From Chitinophagaceae bacterium (GTDB lineage: Bacteria > Bacteroidota > Bacteroidia > Chitinophagales > Chitinophagaceae), in contig CAHJWK010000010.1 of the NCBI GenBank assembly GCA_903642275.1, positions 1 to 62,641 on the forward strand: DNA of 62,641 bases. Reading direction: 5' to 3'. The notes under the pieces are model-generated. The model saw only the letters and a list, made by a program, of their open reading frames with translations, was not told the origin of the DNA and made no database searches. The translations under genes were made by a program, and so were the position numbers. Of the stretch, positions 37,623 to 46,922 are shown one piece after another. Positions within the stretch are counted from its first letter, which is position 1, and every line of letters begins with the position of its first letter.

Positions 37623-38321
37623 TTATAAATCTCCAAGTTGCGGCCTGAATAAAATTTCCTCCACACAAGCCTGCGGAGACAGCATGGAAGCAGCATACAC
37701 CATGGTTGCAATATCTTCCGGCTGCATAATACGTTCAGGTTTAATATCTGTGCCACTCCAGCTATTTGTATAAACTGCACCAGGAATTAACGCTGTTACT
37801 TTAATATTGAACGGTTTCATTTCTTCACGTAGATTTTTGGTTAGGCCGAGCAATGCCCATTTACTTAAACTATAGCTGCCGCCGTTAGTATAAGCTTTAA
37901 CCGATGCAACTGAACACATATTAAATATATGTCCGCTGCTTGCTTCCATCATTTTTGGTAATAATAATCTTGTAAGATGATAAGCGCTGTACAGATTTAT
38001 ATCCATCATTTTTTCAAGCGTGCCATCTGCTTCTTCATGAATACTGCCAGGCAAAAAACTACCTGTATTGTTTATAAGAATATCCGGTGTGCCAAACATC
38101 AAACAATATTTTCCGAACCCGGTTACATTTTCTTTTACGCTAATATCTGTTGCCATCACTTCTACCTGGCAATTTGAATTCTTTTGCAGAAGATGTTTTT
38201 TGGTATCTAACAATGCATCTTTATTTCTTGCGCATAAGATAAGATGATGGCCGGCTTCAGCATACTTTTCTGCAATAGCCTTTCCCAGGCCTTTTGACGC
38301 ACCGGTTATAACTACGTTCAT
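37623..38321 (-). CDS. Short-chain dehydrogenase/reductase
   Basis: This 232-residue NAD(P)-dependent oxidoreductase has a classical SDR fold. The cofactor motif is TGASKGLG (residues 6-13), NNTG is at about 84-87, a catalytic Ser is near 137 (MCSVAS), and the catalytic Tyr150 and Lys154 lie in SYSLSK. Basic residue Arg32 after beta-strand 2 (CARNKD) suggests NADPH preference. The substrate is unknown. It is divergent from the HAD gene. Confidence 0.9.
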   Translation of the reverse strand: MNVVITGASKGLGKAIAEKYAEAGHHLILCARNKDALLDTKKHLLQKNSNCQVEVMATDISVKENVTGFGKYCLMFGTPDILINNTGSFLPGSIHEEADGTLEKMMDINLYSAYHLTRLLLPKMMEASSGHIFNMCSVASVKAYTNGGSYSLSKWALLGLTKNLREEMKPFNIKVTALIPGAVYTNSWSGTDIKPERIMQPEDIATMVYAASMLSPQACVEEILFRPQLGDL

Positions 38322-38400
38322 GCCTAACCTTAAAGATGTTTCAAATTGATTAAAATTTTGTTAGCAAATTTGCCTTTTCAATCAAAAATAAAATTATTAA

Positions 38401-39111
38401 TTGCCACACATCAAATTAAAATACAAACATTTATTTTTTGATCTTGACCATACGCTTTGGGATTTTGAAGCAAATGCGAGGGAAACATTACAGCAACTAT
38501 ATATTATTAACAGGCTTAAAGAAAAAAGCTTAGATGATTTTGATTTATTTGCCAGGCAATATTCTTTGCATAATCATGCGTTATGGAAAAAATATACAAG
38601 CGGGGCAATTAAACAGGAAGAATTACGATGGAAACGTTTTTGGCTTACACTACTCGATTTTAAAATTGCAGATGAAGAGTTATCAAAAAAAATGGCTGCT
38701 GAATTTTTAGATGAGCTGCCGAACCGCAGAAATGTGTTTCCATATACAAGAGAGATTCTTGAATACCTTATCTCAAAAAAATATGCGTTGCATTTAATAA
38801 CAAACGGGTTTGATAATGTGCAGTTGAGCAAGTTATCAAACAGTAATCTTACAAAATATTTTAAAGAAGTTATTACATCTGAAAAAGCCAACAGCTTAAA
38901 ACCAAACAAAGAAATATTTGAATTTGCATTAAACATAAGCGGAGCATCTTTGCAGGAAAGTATAATGATTGGTGATAATATTGATGCTGATATTAAAGGT
39001 GCGATGAATGCAGGTTTAGATACGGTATTTGTAAATTACCTGCATATTGAAACAGATGTTAAGCCAACTTATGTTATTAATCATCTGAAAGAAATGGAAG
39101 AATTTTTTTAA
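38401..39111 (+). CDS. HAD-superfamily hydrolase, YjjG-like nucleotidase
   Basis: The 236-residue phosphatase has HAD motif I HLFFDLDHTLWDFEANA (Asp14 and Asp16), motif II LHLITNGFDNVQLSKL, a Lys in SLKPNKEIFEFAL, and motif III MIGDNIDADIKGAMNAG. The whole pattern matches the YjjG group, which dephosphorylates non-canonical pyrimidine nucleotides. The only plausible start is a TTG immediately after an in-frame TAA; no ATG precedes the active-site motif. Confidence 0.88.
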   Translation: MPHIKLKYKHLFFDLDHTLWDFEANARETLQQLYIINRLKEKSLDDFDLFARQYSLHNHALWKKYTSGAIKQEELRWKRFWLTLLDFKIADEELSKKMAAEFLDELPNRRNVFPYTREILEYLISKKYALHLITNGFDNVQLSKLSNSNLTKYFKEVITSEKANSLKPNKEIFEFALNISGASLQESIMIGDNIDADIKGAMNAGLDTVFVNYLHIETDVKPTYVINHLKEMEEFF

Positions 39112-39139
39112 TCTAACTATATAACTATATTGCTGTTGC

Positions 39140-40042
39140 TTATTGCAAAGTGACCGAAAACGAACCACTTGTAATAGTATGTACTGTTTTATTTTCATCA
39201 ACAGCTGTACCACTAAAAGTACCTTTTAACAGTTTTGTAGTTGCATTATAAGAAGTAATAGTAACAGTTACTGATGCTGAAGTAGTTGTAAAGTCGGCTT
39301 CAAATAATGTAACTCCGTTTGTATTATCATCCACGTAAAGTATAACAGGATTAGTAACACTTGTTGTAACGTAAATGCCAGGCGCAGGTGTGGCGTTTGG
39401 AATACTAATAATTAATCCAAAAGCTGTATCGTTATCATTGCTATTATCAGGCGTACCGATTACTAATAAATGACCGCCGGCTGTGTCTTTTACCAGACCT
39501 GCAATTGAATTACTGTGATACAAAAACCCGCCTGATGTAAACTGCCAGGCACCGCCTGCATCAGGGTCTCCGTTGGGGATAGTATCTATACCGGTACCAC
39601 CGCTATGAATACCGGTACCGGTACTATCCTGCACATTAACGTTAAATGTGCAGAAAGAACTGTCAAAGCTTATTGTAAACAATGTACTGTTTGGAAGGAT
39701 AGGTGTACCAATAGGTTTAAGCCTTATAATGTTTAAACCTGTAGTTGTAAAAAATCCGGAGTCAGCAAACTCAAATCCATTCTGCAAATCTGTTGCAATA
39801 CTATATGAACCTGTTTTGGCAACATTAACCTGTATCTCAACAAAAGCTGTATCGCCACCCGGTGTTATGCCATCATAGAAAGTACCTGCAACTGAATCAG
39901 GCAAACAATTTCCTGTAGAATCTTTTAAAGTACCTGTGGCAATTTGTGTGGCTCCTGTTTCATTACTATATTCTTTTTGACATGATGAAAACAATAATGC
40001 TGTACAGCAAATAATCAATAGTAATCTTATACAGTTTTGCAT
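39140..40042 (-). CDS. Lipoprotein with beta-rich domains, function unknown
   Basis: The 300-residue protein has a lipoprotein signal with lipobox LLFSSC (Cys21) followed by QKEYS. The body is Thr/Ser/Gly-rich and probably all-beta. It has a 'CLPDSVAGTFYDGITPGGDT' segment near residue 46 and a 'PGIYVTTSVTNPVILYVDD' segment near 215. The layout is common among uncharacterised Chitinophagaceae surface lipoproteins, but no named domain can be given. It lies about 57 bp downstream of the fumarase gene on the same strand. Confidence 0.68.
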   Translation of the reverse strand: MQNCIRLLLIICCTALLFSSCQKEYSNETGATQIATGTLKDSTGNCLPDSVAGTFYDGITPGGDTAFVEIQVNVAKTGSYSIATDLQNGFEFADSGFFTTTGLNIIRLKPIGTPILPNSTLFTISFDSSFCTFNVNVQDSTGTGIHSGGTGIDTIPNGDPDAGGAWQFTSGGFLYHSNSIAGLVKDTAGGHLLVIGTPDNSNDNDTAFGLIISIPNATPAPGIYVTTSVTNPVILYVDDNTNGVTLFEADFTTTSASVTVTITSYNATTKLLKGTFSGTAVDENKTVHTITSGSFSVTLQ

Positions 40043-40099
40043 TGAAATAGGTTGCTTGTTTTGATGTAATAACGCTCTTTAAAAATTTAAATTGTCTGT

Positions 40100-41506
40100 T
40101 TAATTGATATTGATTTCGCCAACCATATTTGCCGGTATTACCCATTTGTCAAACTGTTCAGGCGTAACGTAACCGAGCTTTACAGCCATTTCTTTTAAAG
40201 TGGTATTTTCCTTATGCGCTTTTTGCGCAATTTCAGCAGATTTATAGTAACCGATTTTTGTGTTAAGAGCTGTCACAAGCATCAGGCTGTTATCAACATG
40301 TTTTTTAATATTTGCTTCAATCGGTTTTATACCAACTGCACATTTATCATTAAATGAAACACACCCTTCGCCAATTAATCTTGCACTATGTAAAAAATTA
40401 TAAATCATCATAGGCTTAAACACGTTTAATTCAAAATGCCCTGTTGCGCCACCAATATTTATTGCCACATCATTACCCATAACCTGTGCAGCAATCATAG
40501 TTAAAGCCTCACATTGAGTTGGGTTTACTTTGCCCGGCATTATAGATGAGCCAGGTTCATTATCCGGAATAAAAATCTCACCAATACCACTGCGCGGACC
40601 TGATGACAGCATTCGAATGTCGTTTGCAATCTTCATTAAACTTACTGCAACTGTTTTTAATGCACCATGCGCTTCAACAATAGCATCATGCGCAGCAAGG
40701 CTTTCAAATTTATTTTCTGCGGTGATGAAAGGCAGGCCTGTAAGCTCAGCAATTTTTTTTGCTACTAACTCTGCATAACCTTTTGGTGAATTGATGCCGG
40801 TTCCGACGGCTGTCCCACCTAAAGCCAATTCACTTAAATGTGGCAAAGAATTTTTAATTGCTTTTAAGCCGTGATTCAATTGGGAAGCATAACCACTAAA
40901 TTCCTGACCAACAGTAAGCGGCGTTGCATCCATAAAATGTGTACGTCCTATTTTTACAACCTGCATGAATGCTTTACTTTTTTCTTTCAAAGTATCCCGC
41001 AATTTTTCCAGGCCTGGAATAGTTACTTCAACCAGCATTTTATAGGCTGCTATATGCATAGCTGTTGGAAAAGTATCATTACTGCTTTGTGATTTATTTA
41101 CATCATCATTCGGATGTAAAAATTTTTCTTTATCAGTAAGTAATCCGCCCTGCAACACGTGTGCACGATAAGCAATTACTTCATTTACATTCATATTACT
41201 TTGTGTACCGCTGCCTGTTTGCCAAACTACCAGCGGAAACTGCTCGTCTAATTGTTTATCTAAAATCTCATCACAAACTTTTGCAATTGCATTGCGTTTA
41301 TCGCCAGGCAAAATATTTAATTCGTTATTTGCAAGTGCTGCTGCTTTTTTTAAATAAGCAAATGCATAAATAATTAGTTTGGGCATTTTATTAATGTCCT
41401 GCGCAATCTTAAAATTTTCAATACTGCGTTGTGTTTGTGCACCCCAATAAACATCAGCTGGCACCTGCACCTCACCCATTGTATCTTTTTCAATACGGTA
41501 ATCCAT
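40100..41506 (-). CDS. fumC: Fumarate hydratase class II
   Basis: The 468-residue enzyme hydrates fumarate to malate in the TCA cycle. It carries [59 protein letters not shown], and the superfamily signature [19 protein letters not shown]. Length and motifs fit class II (iron-free) fumarase rather than aspartase. The start ATG gives [20 protein letters not shown], the normal N-terminus. Confidence 0.95.
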   Translation of the reverse strand: MDYRIEKDTMGEVQVPADVYWGAQTQRSIENFKIAQDINKMPKLIIYAFAYLKKAAALANNELNILPGDKRNAIAKVCDEILDKQLDEQFPLVVWQTGSGTQSNMNVNEVIAYRAHVLQGGLLTDKEKFLHPNDDVNKSQSSNDTFPTAMHIAAYKMLVEVTIPGLEKLRDTLKEKSKAFMQVVKIGRTHFMDATPLTVGQEFSGYASQLNHGLKAIKNSLPHLSELALGGTAVGTGINSPKGYAELVAKKIAELTGLPFITAENKFESLAAHDAIVEAHGALKTVAVSLMKIANDIRMLSSGPRSGIGEIFIPDNEPGSSIMPGKVNPTQCEALTMIAAQVMGNDVAINIGGATGHFELNVFKPMMIYNFLHSARLIGEGCVSFNDKCAVGIKPIEANIKKHVDNSLMLVTALNTKIGYYKSAEIAQKAHKENTTLKEMAVKLGYVTPEQFDKWVIPANMVGEININ

Positions 41507-41641
41507 GTAGCTTTATTAGCTGCAAATGTAATGTTGAAATTAAAACAGCAAATACTACTGCCGTTAAAGTACATCTTGTTGGATATGAAGATGAGCTTGA
41601 ATGAAAAAATGCTAATGATGGATTACTCATTCCTGATGTAA

Positions 41642-41851
41642 TGCTTTTACCCCATTGCCTTTCTATATTTAAAATTGAAAGCGTTTTATAATCGAAAACG
41701 GATACATCAAACCGAAAAACATGTTACGCGTAGAATTGACTTTGATGAAGTGAAAGAATATTTTTCCTCATGGCTATTACTTAAGTATAATTTGTATTTG
41801 TTGCCGGTGTGCACCTTGATTATAAAAATTAATTGGTCATCTTTACATTAA
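41642..41851 (+). pseudogene. Possible IS3-family transposase C-terminal remnant
   Basis: In the spacer between fumC and the permease, a frame open from 41642 to a TAA at 41849 encodes YLKLKAFYNRKRIHQTEKH and then RRIDFDEVKEYFSSW. FYNRKR.H is the conserved C-terminal element of IS3-type OrfB integrases. No upstream DDE residues, no start codon and no inverted repeats remain, so at best it is a decayed fragment. The rest of the 355-bp spacer (41507-41861) shows nothing else convincing. Confidence 0.38.
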
Positions 41852-41861
41852 TTTACCATGC

Positions 41862-43205
41862 ATGCCAACACCCATTCCTGGCAAAAGACAGTTGCGCCTT
41901 GTTCAGCTTGTTGCTGTAATTTTTTTAACCGTTTCCGGAGGACCTTATGGATTGGAACCGTTATTGACTTATGCCGGTAACAACGGTGCTTTGTTATTGC
42001 TAATCATCACGCCGATTCTTTGGGATATTCCAACAATTTTTACAGTGCTTGAATTAAATAGCATGATGCCGGTAACAGGCGGCTACTATCAATGGGTAAA
42101 AAAGGCATTGGGTTTACGATTTGCGTTTTATGAAGGATGGTGGACGTGGTTATACACTTTTGTTGATCTTGCTATTTACCCGGTATTATTTGTTGAATAT
42201 ACTTCTTATTTTTTTCCGGGGATTGAAGCGTATAAAACTCCGATTTGCTTAATCATTATATGGGCCGGTGCCGCATTAAATATTTTAGGCATTGTACCTG
42301 TTGGTGAAACTTCGCTGGTGCTTGGCGGTTTTGTAATCCTGCCATTTATTATTCTTTTTCTTACCGCATTTGCTTCACATAATATCTTGTTTTCAATACC
42401 ACATCCTTCGTTAAGTGGTATCCATTTTTCATCACTTGGCCTTGCCTTATTTACTGTCATATGGAACTTTTGCGGTTGGGATAATACAATGACGTATGCT
42501 GAAGAAGTTGAACGGCCCATTCGTTCTTACATTAAATCAACTATAACAGCGTTCATATTGATTTTTACAGTGTATTTTATTACTGTTCTGACAACCCAGG
42601 CAAGCGGAATAAATTTTTCAGTGTTGAATAAACAAGGTTTTCCGGCAGTTGGGCTTTTAATTGGGGGAAACTGGCTTGGCTCTTTAATTGCGGCGGGCGG
42701 TATGGCAAGCACATTAGGCTTATTTTCTGCAATTTTGTTATCCGTGTCGCGCATTCCAAAAGTGATGAGTGATGATAAATTACTACCCGCAAAATTAAAC
42801 CGTGTGCACTCAAAATTTAAAACACCTTACGTTTCCATTATTGTATGTGCAGTTATTGTAAGTGTAATGATATTGTGGACATTTGCCGACCTTTTAATTA
42901 TTGACATTACTCTGTACGGTGCCGGTTTATTTTTAGAATTTCTTGCTTTGATTATTTTAAGAAGAAAAATGGCAGATGTAAAGCGACCTTTTAAAATCAG
43001 GTTGAGCGTTACCGGCTTATGTCTAATGACTATTATGCCGTTTTCAATTTATCTTTTAGGTTTAACAGGCAGCTTTGTGTCAGGTAATTTTTCTGCTGTG
43101 CTGTTTGCCTTGGCAGCATTGGTAAGTGCAGAGATAATCTGGCAAATAATAATCAAACTCAATCCTTCCATTAAGTTACAGAGACTAGGAGATAATTTAC
43201 ACTAA
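41862..43205 (+). CDS. APC-superfamily permease
   Basis: This 447-residue, about 12-helix transporter has a TM1 region (LVQLVAVIFLTVSGGPYGLE) that is a variant of the APC 'GIGAGIF' segment. MMPVTGGYYQWVKKALG and NFCGWDNTMTYAEEVERP (TM6 region) are typical of amino acid/polyamine permeases. The GGPYGLE variant resembles a branch with polyamine-antiporter-like members. The substrate is unknown. Its stop is about 400 bp before the GH2 gene. Confidence 0.86.
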   Translation: MPTPIPGKRQLRLVQLVAVIFLTVSGGPYGLEPLLTYAGNNGALLLLIITPILWDIPTIFTVLELNSMMPVTGGYYQWVKKALGLRFAFYEGWWTWLYTFVDLAIYPVLFVEYTSYFFPGIEAYKTPICLIIIWAGAALNILGIVPVGETSLVLGGFVILPFIILFLTAFASHNILFSIPHPSLSGIHFSSLGLALFTVIWNFCGWDNTMTYAEEVERPIRSYIKSTITAFILIFTVYFITVLTTQASGINFSVLNKQGFPAVGLLIGGNWLGSLIAAGGMASTLGLFSAILLSVSRIPKVMSDDKLLPAKLNRVHSKFKTPYVSIIVCAVIVSVMILWTFADLLIIDITLYGAGLFLEFLALIILRRKMADVKRPFKIRLSVTGLCLMTIMPFSIYLLGLTGSFVSGNFSAVLFALAALVSAEIIWQIIIKLNPSIKLQRLGDNLH

Positions 43206-43601
43206 CATTTTTTATTATACTTTTTCAGTAATTAATTACGTTTAAAAGTGTACACTTATAACATCGGTTTGCTTCCTGCCCTATATTCGTTAATTCTCTT
43301 GAAAACCAAATATCATTATATATATTTTAAAAGAAAGATGATCGAAGGATGGACGTAAGATGTCCGAAGTATATCCCTTAGTGATCTTTTGCTGGTATTA
43401 AGCAGTGCCTTATGCTTTGCGTTTATCGACTTTGTTATTGCTGCAAGAAGAAAGAATAAACGCAGCAAAAGGTTATGTATTCTTCTGCAAAGAGTTAATG
43501 TTATTTTATTGGAAGAAGACTACCGATTTATATTTATTTACAAAGAGCGTTGTCTAATTAGCATACAACATCAGCTTACTTACATTTATTTTGTAACCCA
43601 T
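43206..43601. other. Intergenic region with a 12-bp palindrome and small hairpin
   Basis: These 396 bp are left without a gene when the GH2 start is set at 43602. They contain the perfect palindrome AAGTGTACACTT (43246-43257), a possible operator. A GGAC/GTCC hairpin sits near 43351-43365, within GATC-flanked sequence. The in-frame extension of the GH2 frame back to 43389 has no domain-like sequence. Confidence 0.45.
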
Positions 43602-45437
43602 ATGCCGGTAACATCCTATACTAATTACAGCACATCAAACAGTAAAGAAGAATGGCTTTCAGATGAAGAAGCGCTTAATGCTTTACCGCGTTCGGTTTTA
43701 AGGCGTAACAGCTTTGTTTTGCTTGATGGCGAATGGCGTTTTGCGCTTGATGCGCAGGACAACGGGTTGCTTAAAAAATGGTATTTACATCATGAATATA
43801 GTGACCATGCAGACTGGCCAGGTTCAATAGAACATCATATTGCAACAGCAAAAGATATTAAAGAAGATAGTGCCTGGCAGGGCAAAGTTGTAGTATGGTA
43901 TGAACGTAATTTTCCCAAACCTGCAGTAACAACTGATGGTGCGCCTTCTATGCTGCAGTTAACCTTTGGCGCCTGTGGTTATGAAACACAGGTTTGGCTG
44001 AATGGAATTGCTTTAAAAACAATAGAAGGTGAAGAAGTGCATCTGGGTGAATACACTTCTTTTTCTTATGAGTTGAAAGAAGAAAACCTGCAGGCCGACA
44101 ACCGTATCACTGTTCGTGTTGCAGACACAATGGACGCTGACCTTACACGCGGCAAACAGGAATCCAGCGTATATAAGAGAGGAGGTATCTGGTACCACAC
44201 TTATTCAGGGGCAGTGCGCAGTATATGGCTTGAACAGGTTGAAAGAAACCGCCTGAGAAGCCGTGTAGGTGTGGTTTCCATTGTAGAAGATAATTTGGTT
44301 CGGTTTAATATTACTACACGTATTCATGACCCCGGTTTATATACAGTAAGGCTTGAAGTGTTTGATAATAAACAGGAAGATAAAACACCGCTTGCTGCTT
44401 CTGATTTTCCTTTGCATTTAGAAGCAGGGCAAAAGCAACAGAGGCTGGTAATTGAAGTTCCAAATGCTGTATTATGGTCTCCAGATAATCCGCATTTATA
44501 CCGCCTGGTTGCCCGTTTAACAGACAGTAACGGGTATGCTGCCGAGATAGAAACTTATTTCGGCTTACGCAAGATTGAAGCACGTGGCTGTTATATTTAT
44601 ATAAACAACAAACCCATGTACCTTGATGGCATTTTGTACCAGCCCGCTACTTCTACCTATGAACAGATAAAACAGCACATGCTTGCCATGAAAGAGCTTG
44701 GCTGCAACCTGGTGCGCATACATATTGCAGGTGTTGACCCGCGTGTTTATAATCTTGCTGATAAGCTTGGTTTACTTCTTTGGGTTGAAGTGCCAAGCCC
44801 GCATCGTTCAAGTAAAATAAGCCGTGAAAATCATCGTGCAGAATTACTACGTATGCTTGATATAATCGGCACACATCCTTCGGTAGTCATCTGGAGTTTA
44901 TATAATGAAGACTGGGGTGCACAGGATATTGCCACCAGTGAAGAAACAAGGAAATATATTATTGACACTTATCATTACATGGTGTTAGCGCAGCCGCAGT
45001 TTCTTGTGGTTGATAATGATGGCTGGCAACATGTTTCGTATTTGGGCCGCCTGAAATCTGACCTGCTTACTGTACATATTTATACACCTGAAATTTCTAA
45101 ATGGAAAGAAGCACTTGATAAACTTACAGCCGGTGAGTTAATTGGTGTTGCGGCTTACCCGCTGGTTGTGGGCGACCCTTTTTTCTACCGCAAGCAGGTG
45201 CCATTGATTGTAAGTGAATGGGGAGGCTTTGGTTTCGTAAATTATGGAGGGCCGGGAAATGAAGGCGACCGAGCTGCATTGATAAAACAATTTAAACAGG
45301 AGTTACGTAACCGCCCTATTGCCGGTGATGTTTATACGCAGGCTACCAATATTGAAGATGAAAGAAACGGTTTGCTTGATGCTGCAACAGGTAAATTATT
45401 TGTGCCGGCCGGATTACTGCACAGCGAAGCAAAATAA
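43602..45437 (+). CDS. Glycoside hydrolase family 2 protein
   Basis: This 611-residue beta-glycosidase (beta-galactosidase/glucuronidase type) has an N-terminal sugar-binding sandwich (LLDGEWRFALDAQD), an Ig-like middle domain, and a TIM barrel. The acid/base is Glu436 in VVIWSLYNEDWG, and the nucleophile Glu539 lies in PLIVSEWGGFGF. I set the start at ATG 43602 (MPVTSYTNYS); the upstream open frame to 43389 is unconvincing. There is no signal peptide with this start, implying a cytoplasmic enzyme. The substrate cannot be told. Confidence 0.85.
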   Translation: MPVTSYTNYSTSNSKEEWLSDEEALNALPRSVLRRNSFVLLDGEWRFALDAQDNGLLKKWYLHHEYSDHADWPGSIEHHIATAKDIKEDSAWQGKVVVWYERNFPKPAVTTDGAPSMLQLTFGACGYETQVWLNGIALKTIEGEEVHLGEYTSFSYELKEENLQADNRITVRVADTMDADLTRGKQESSVYKRGGIWYHTYSGAVRSIWLEQVERNRLRSRVGVVSIVEDNLVRFNITTRIHDPGLYTVRLEVFDNKQEDKTPLAASDFPLHLEAGQKQQRLVIEVPNAVLWSPDNPHLYRLVARLTDSNGYAAEIETYFGLRKIEARGCYIYINNKPMYLDGILYQPATSTYEQIKQHMLAMKELGCNLVRIHIAGVDPRVYNLADKLGLLLWVEVPSPHRSSKISRENHRAELLRMLDIIGTHPSVVIWSLYNEDWGAQDIATSEETRKYIIDTYHYMVLAQPQFLVVDNDGWQHVSYLGRLKSDLLTVHIYTPEISKWKEALDKLTAGELIGVAAYPLVVGDPFFYRKQVPLIVSEWGGFGFVNYGGPGNEGDRAALIKQFKQELRNRPIAGDVYTQATNIEDERNGLLDAATGKLFVPAGLLHSEAK

Positions 45438-45495
45438 CCGGCTAACAAGCATCGTGCTTTTAATCACAATAATAGTAACTAACCAATTTGTGCAA

Positions 45496-46905
45496 TCACT
45501 TCCAGCCACCACCTAACGAGCGATATAAGTCAACCACAGCAGCAAGCCGATGACGTTGAATATCTGCTAACTGCAACTCTGCATTTAGTGAGTTGCTTTG
45601 AGCTGTTATCACTTCAAGATAATCTGCCAGCCCGCTTCTGAATAATAATGTTGCATTGTAAATAGCTTTGTGCAAAGTATCAACCTGTGCTGTTGAAATT
45701 TGTTGTTGCGTTTTTAGCTTATCTAATGATACCAATGCATTCTCTACTTCCTCAACTGCAGTTAAAACAGACTGACGAAATGTAATCACCGCTTCATCTT
45801 GTCTTACCTGTGCAACTTCATACTGCGTTTTTAAATTACGATGTTCAAGCACCGGTTGCAAAACACTTGCAGCACCCGTATAAAAAAATGATGCAGGCAC
45901 GCTAAACCATTTGCTTGCCTTAAAAGCATCCACGCCGCCCGTTGCTGTTATATTTAAAGATGGATACATAGAAGCTTTGGCAACACTAACATTTGCATTC
46001 GCTGCAATGATTGCCTGTTCATTTGCACGCACATCAGGTCTCCTGCTTAATAATTCTGCAGGAAAACCTGCTGATAAATTATTCCAGATATACGCTGAAT
46101 CTATATTTGCGTTTCTTGCAATGGATGCAGGCAGTTCACCTGATAAAATTTTAATTGCATTTTCCTGGATGGTAATTTGTTGTTGAAGCTGCGGTATTAA
46201 AATCATCGCTGTTTGTTGCTGTACTTCTATTTGTTCAACGGCAAGCTCTGTTACCTGTCCAGCCGTTTTTTCAAGCCGCATCATGTTAACCAATGTATCA
46301 GTTAAAGCAACATTTTGTTGTGCAATGTGCAGTTGCTTATCCAGCATTAATAAATTATAGTAACCTGTTGCAATATCTGCAATCAATGTTGTCTGTACCG
46401 TTCTTGCACCTTCATAGGTTTGAAGATAAAACGCAAGTGCCGCTTCGTTTTGATAATGAATCTTTCCCCATGAATAAACATCCCATGAAACCGCTGCGCT
46501 TAACGTATAATCTTCCAAGTGATTTTTGCCGATAAAACTTTCAAGGCTTTTACCGTTTAAACTATTGTTTGATGGGTTGCTTGTTGTAGCAGTTGCAGAT
46601 ACATCAACAGCCGGAATATAGTTTGCTCTTGCCTGTTTTACATAAGCCTGCGCTTCTTCAATCCGCTTAATTGCAAGTTGTAAATCATAACTGTGTTGCA
46701 AAGCAGAATCAATCAAATTAATTAATGTCGTGTCTTTAAAAAAGTTATTCCATTTGATAGATGCAACACTTGAATCCGTTGCAGCAGTGCTATCAAATTT
46801 ATTTGGCAACTGAACTGTTGGTCGTTGGTATTGCTTGCCAACACTGCACGCATTTATATAAATTATAGAAACAAGAATTATTATTATCTGAAATTTTTTT
46901 TGCAT
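45496..46905 (-). CDS. Outer-membrane efflux channel lipoprotein (OprM/NodT type)
   Basis: The 469-residue outer-membrane factor of a tripartite efflux pump has lipobox INAC (Cys20). It also has the family N-terminus KQYQRPTVQLPNKF, two OEP repeats (DLQLAIKRIEEAQAYVKQAR and ARNANIDSA onwards), the signature LLSRRPDVRANEQAIIAANA, and SLNITATGG. It lies 17 bp after the RND pump gene in the same operon. Confidence 0.93.
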   Translation of the reverse strand: MQKKFQIIIILVSIIYINACSVGKQYQRPTVQLPNKFDSTAATDSSVASIKWNNFFKDTTLINLIDSALQHSYDLQLAIKRIEEAQAYVKQARANYIPAVDVSATATTSNPSNNSLNGKSLESFIGKNHLEDYTLSAAVSWDVYSWGKIHYQNEAALAFYLQTYEGARTVQTTLIADIATGYYNLLMLDKQLHIAQQNVALTDTLVNMMRLEKTAGQVTELAVEQIEVQQQTAMILIPQLQQQITIQENAIKILSGELPASIARNANIDSAYIWNNLSAGFPAELLSRRPDVRANEQAIIAANANVSVAKASMYPSLNITATGGVDAFKASKWFSVPASFFYTGAASVLQPVLEHRNLKTQYEVAQVRQDEAVITFRQSVLTAVEEVENALVSLDKLKTQQQISTAQVDTLHKAIYNATLLFRSGLADYLEVITAQSNSLNAELQLADIQRHRLAAVVDLYRSLGGGWK

Positions 46906-46922
46906 TGCTTGATGTTTAAGTA

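Noticed and set aside
43389-43601. Extra 71 N-terminal residues of the GH2 protein
   Set aside because: The in-frame extension has no family similarity and ends at a good ATG just before the GH2 N-terminal domain.
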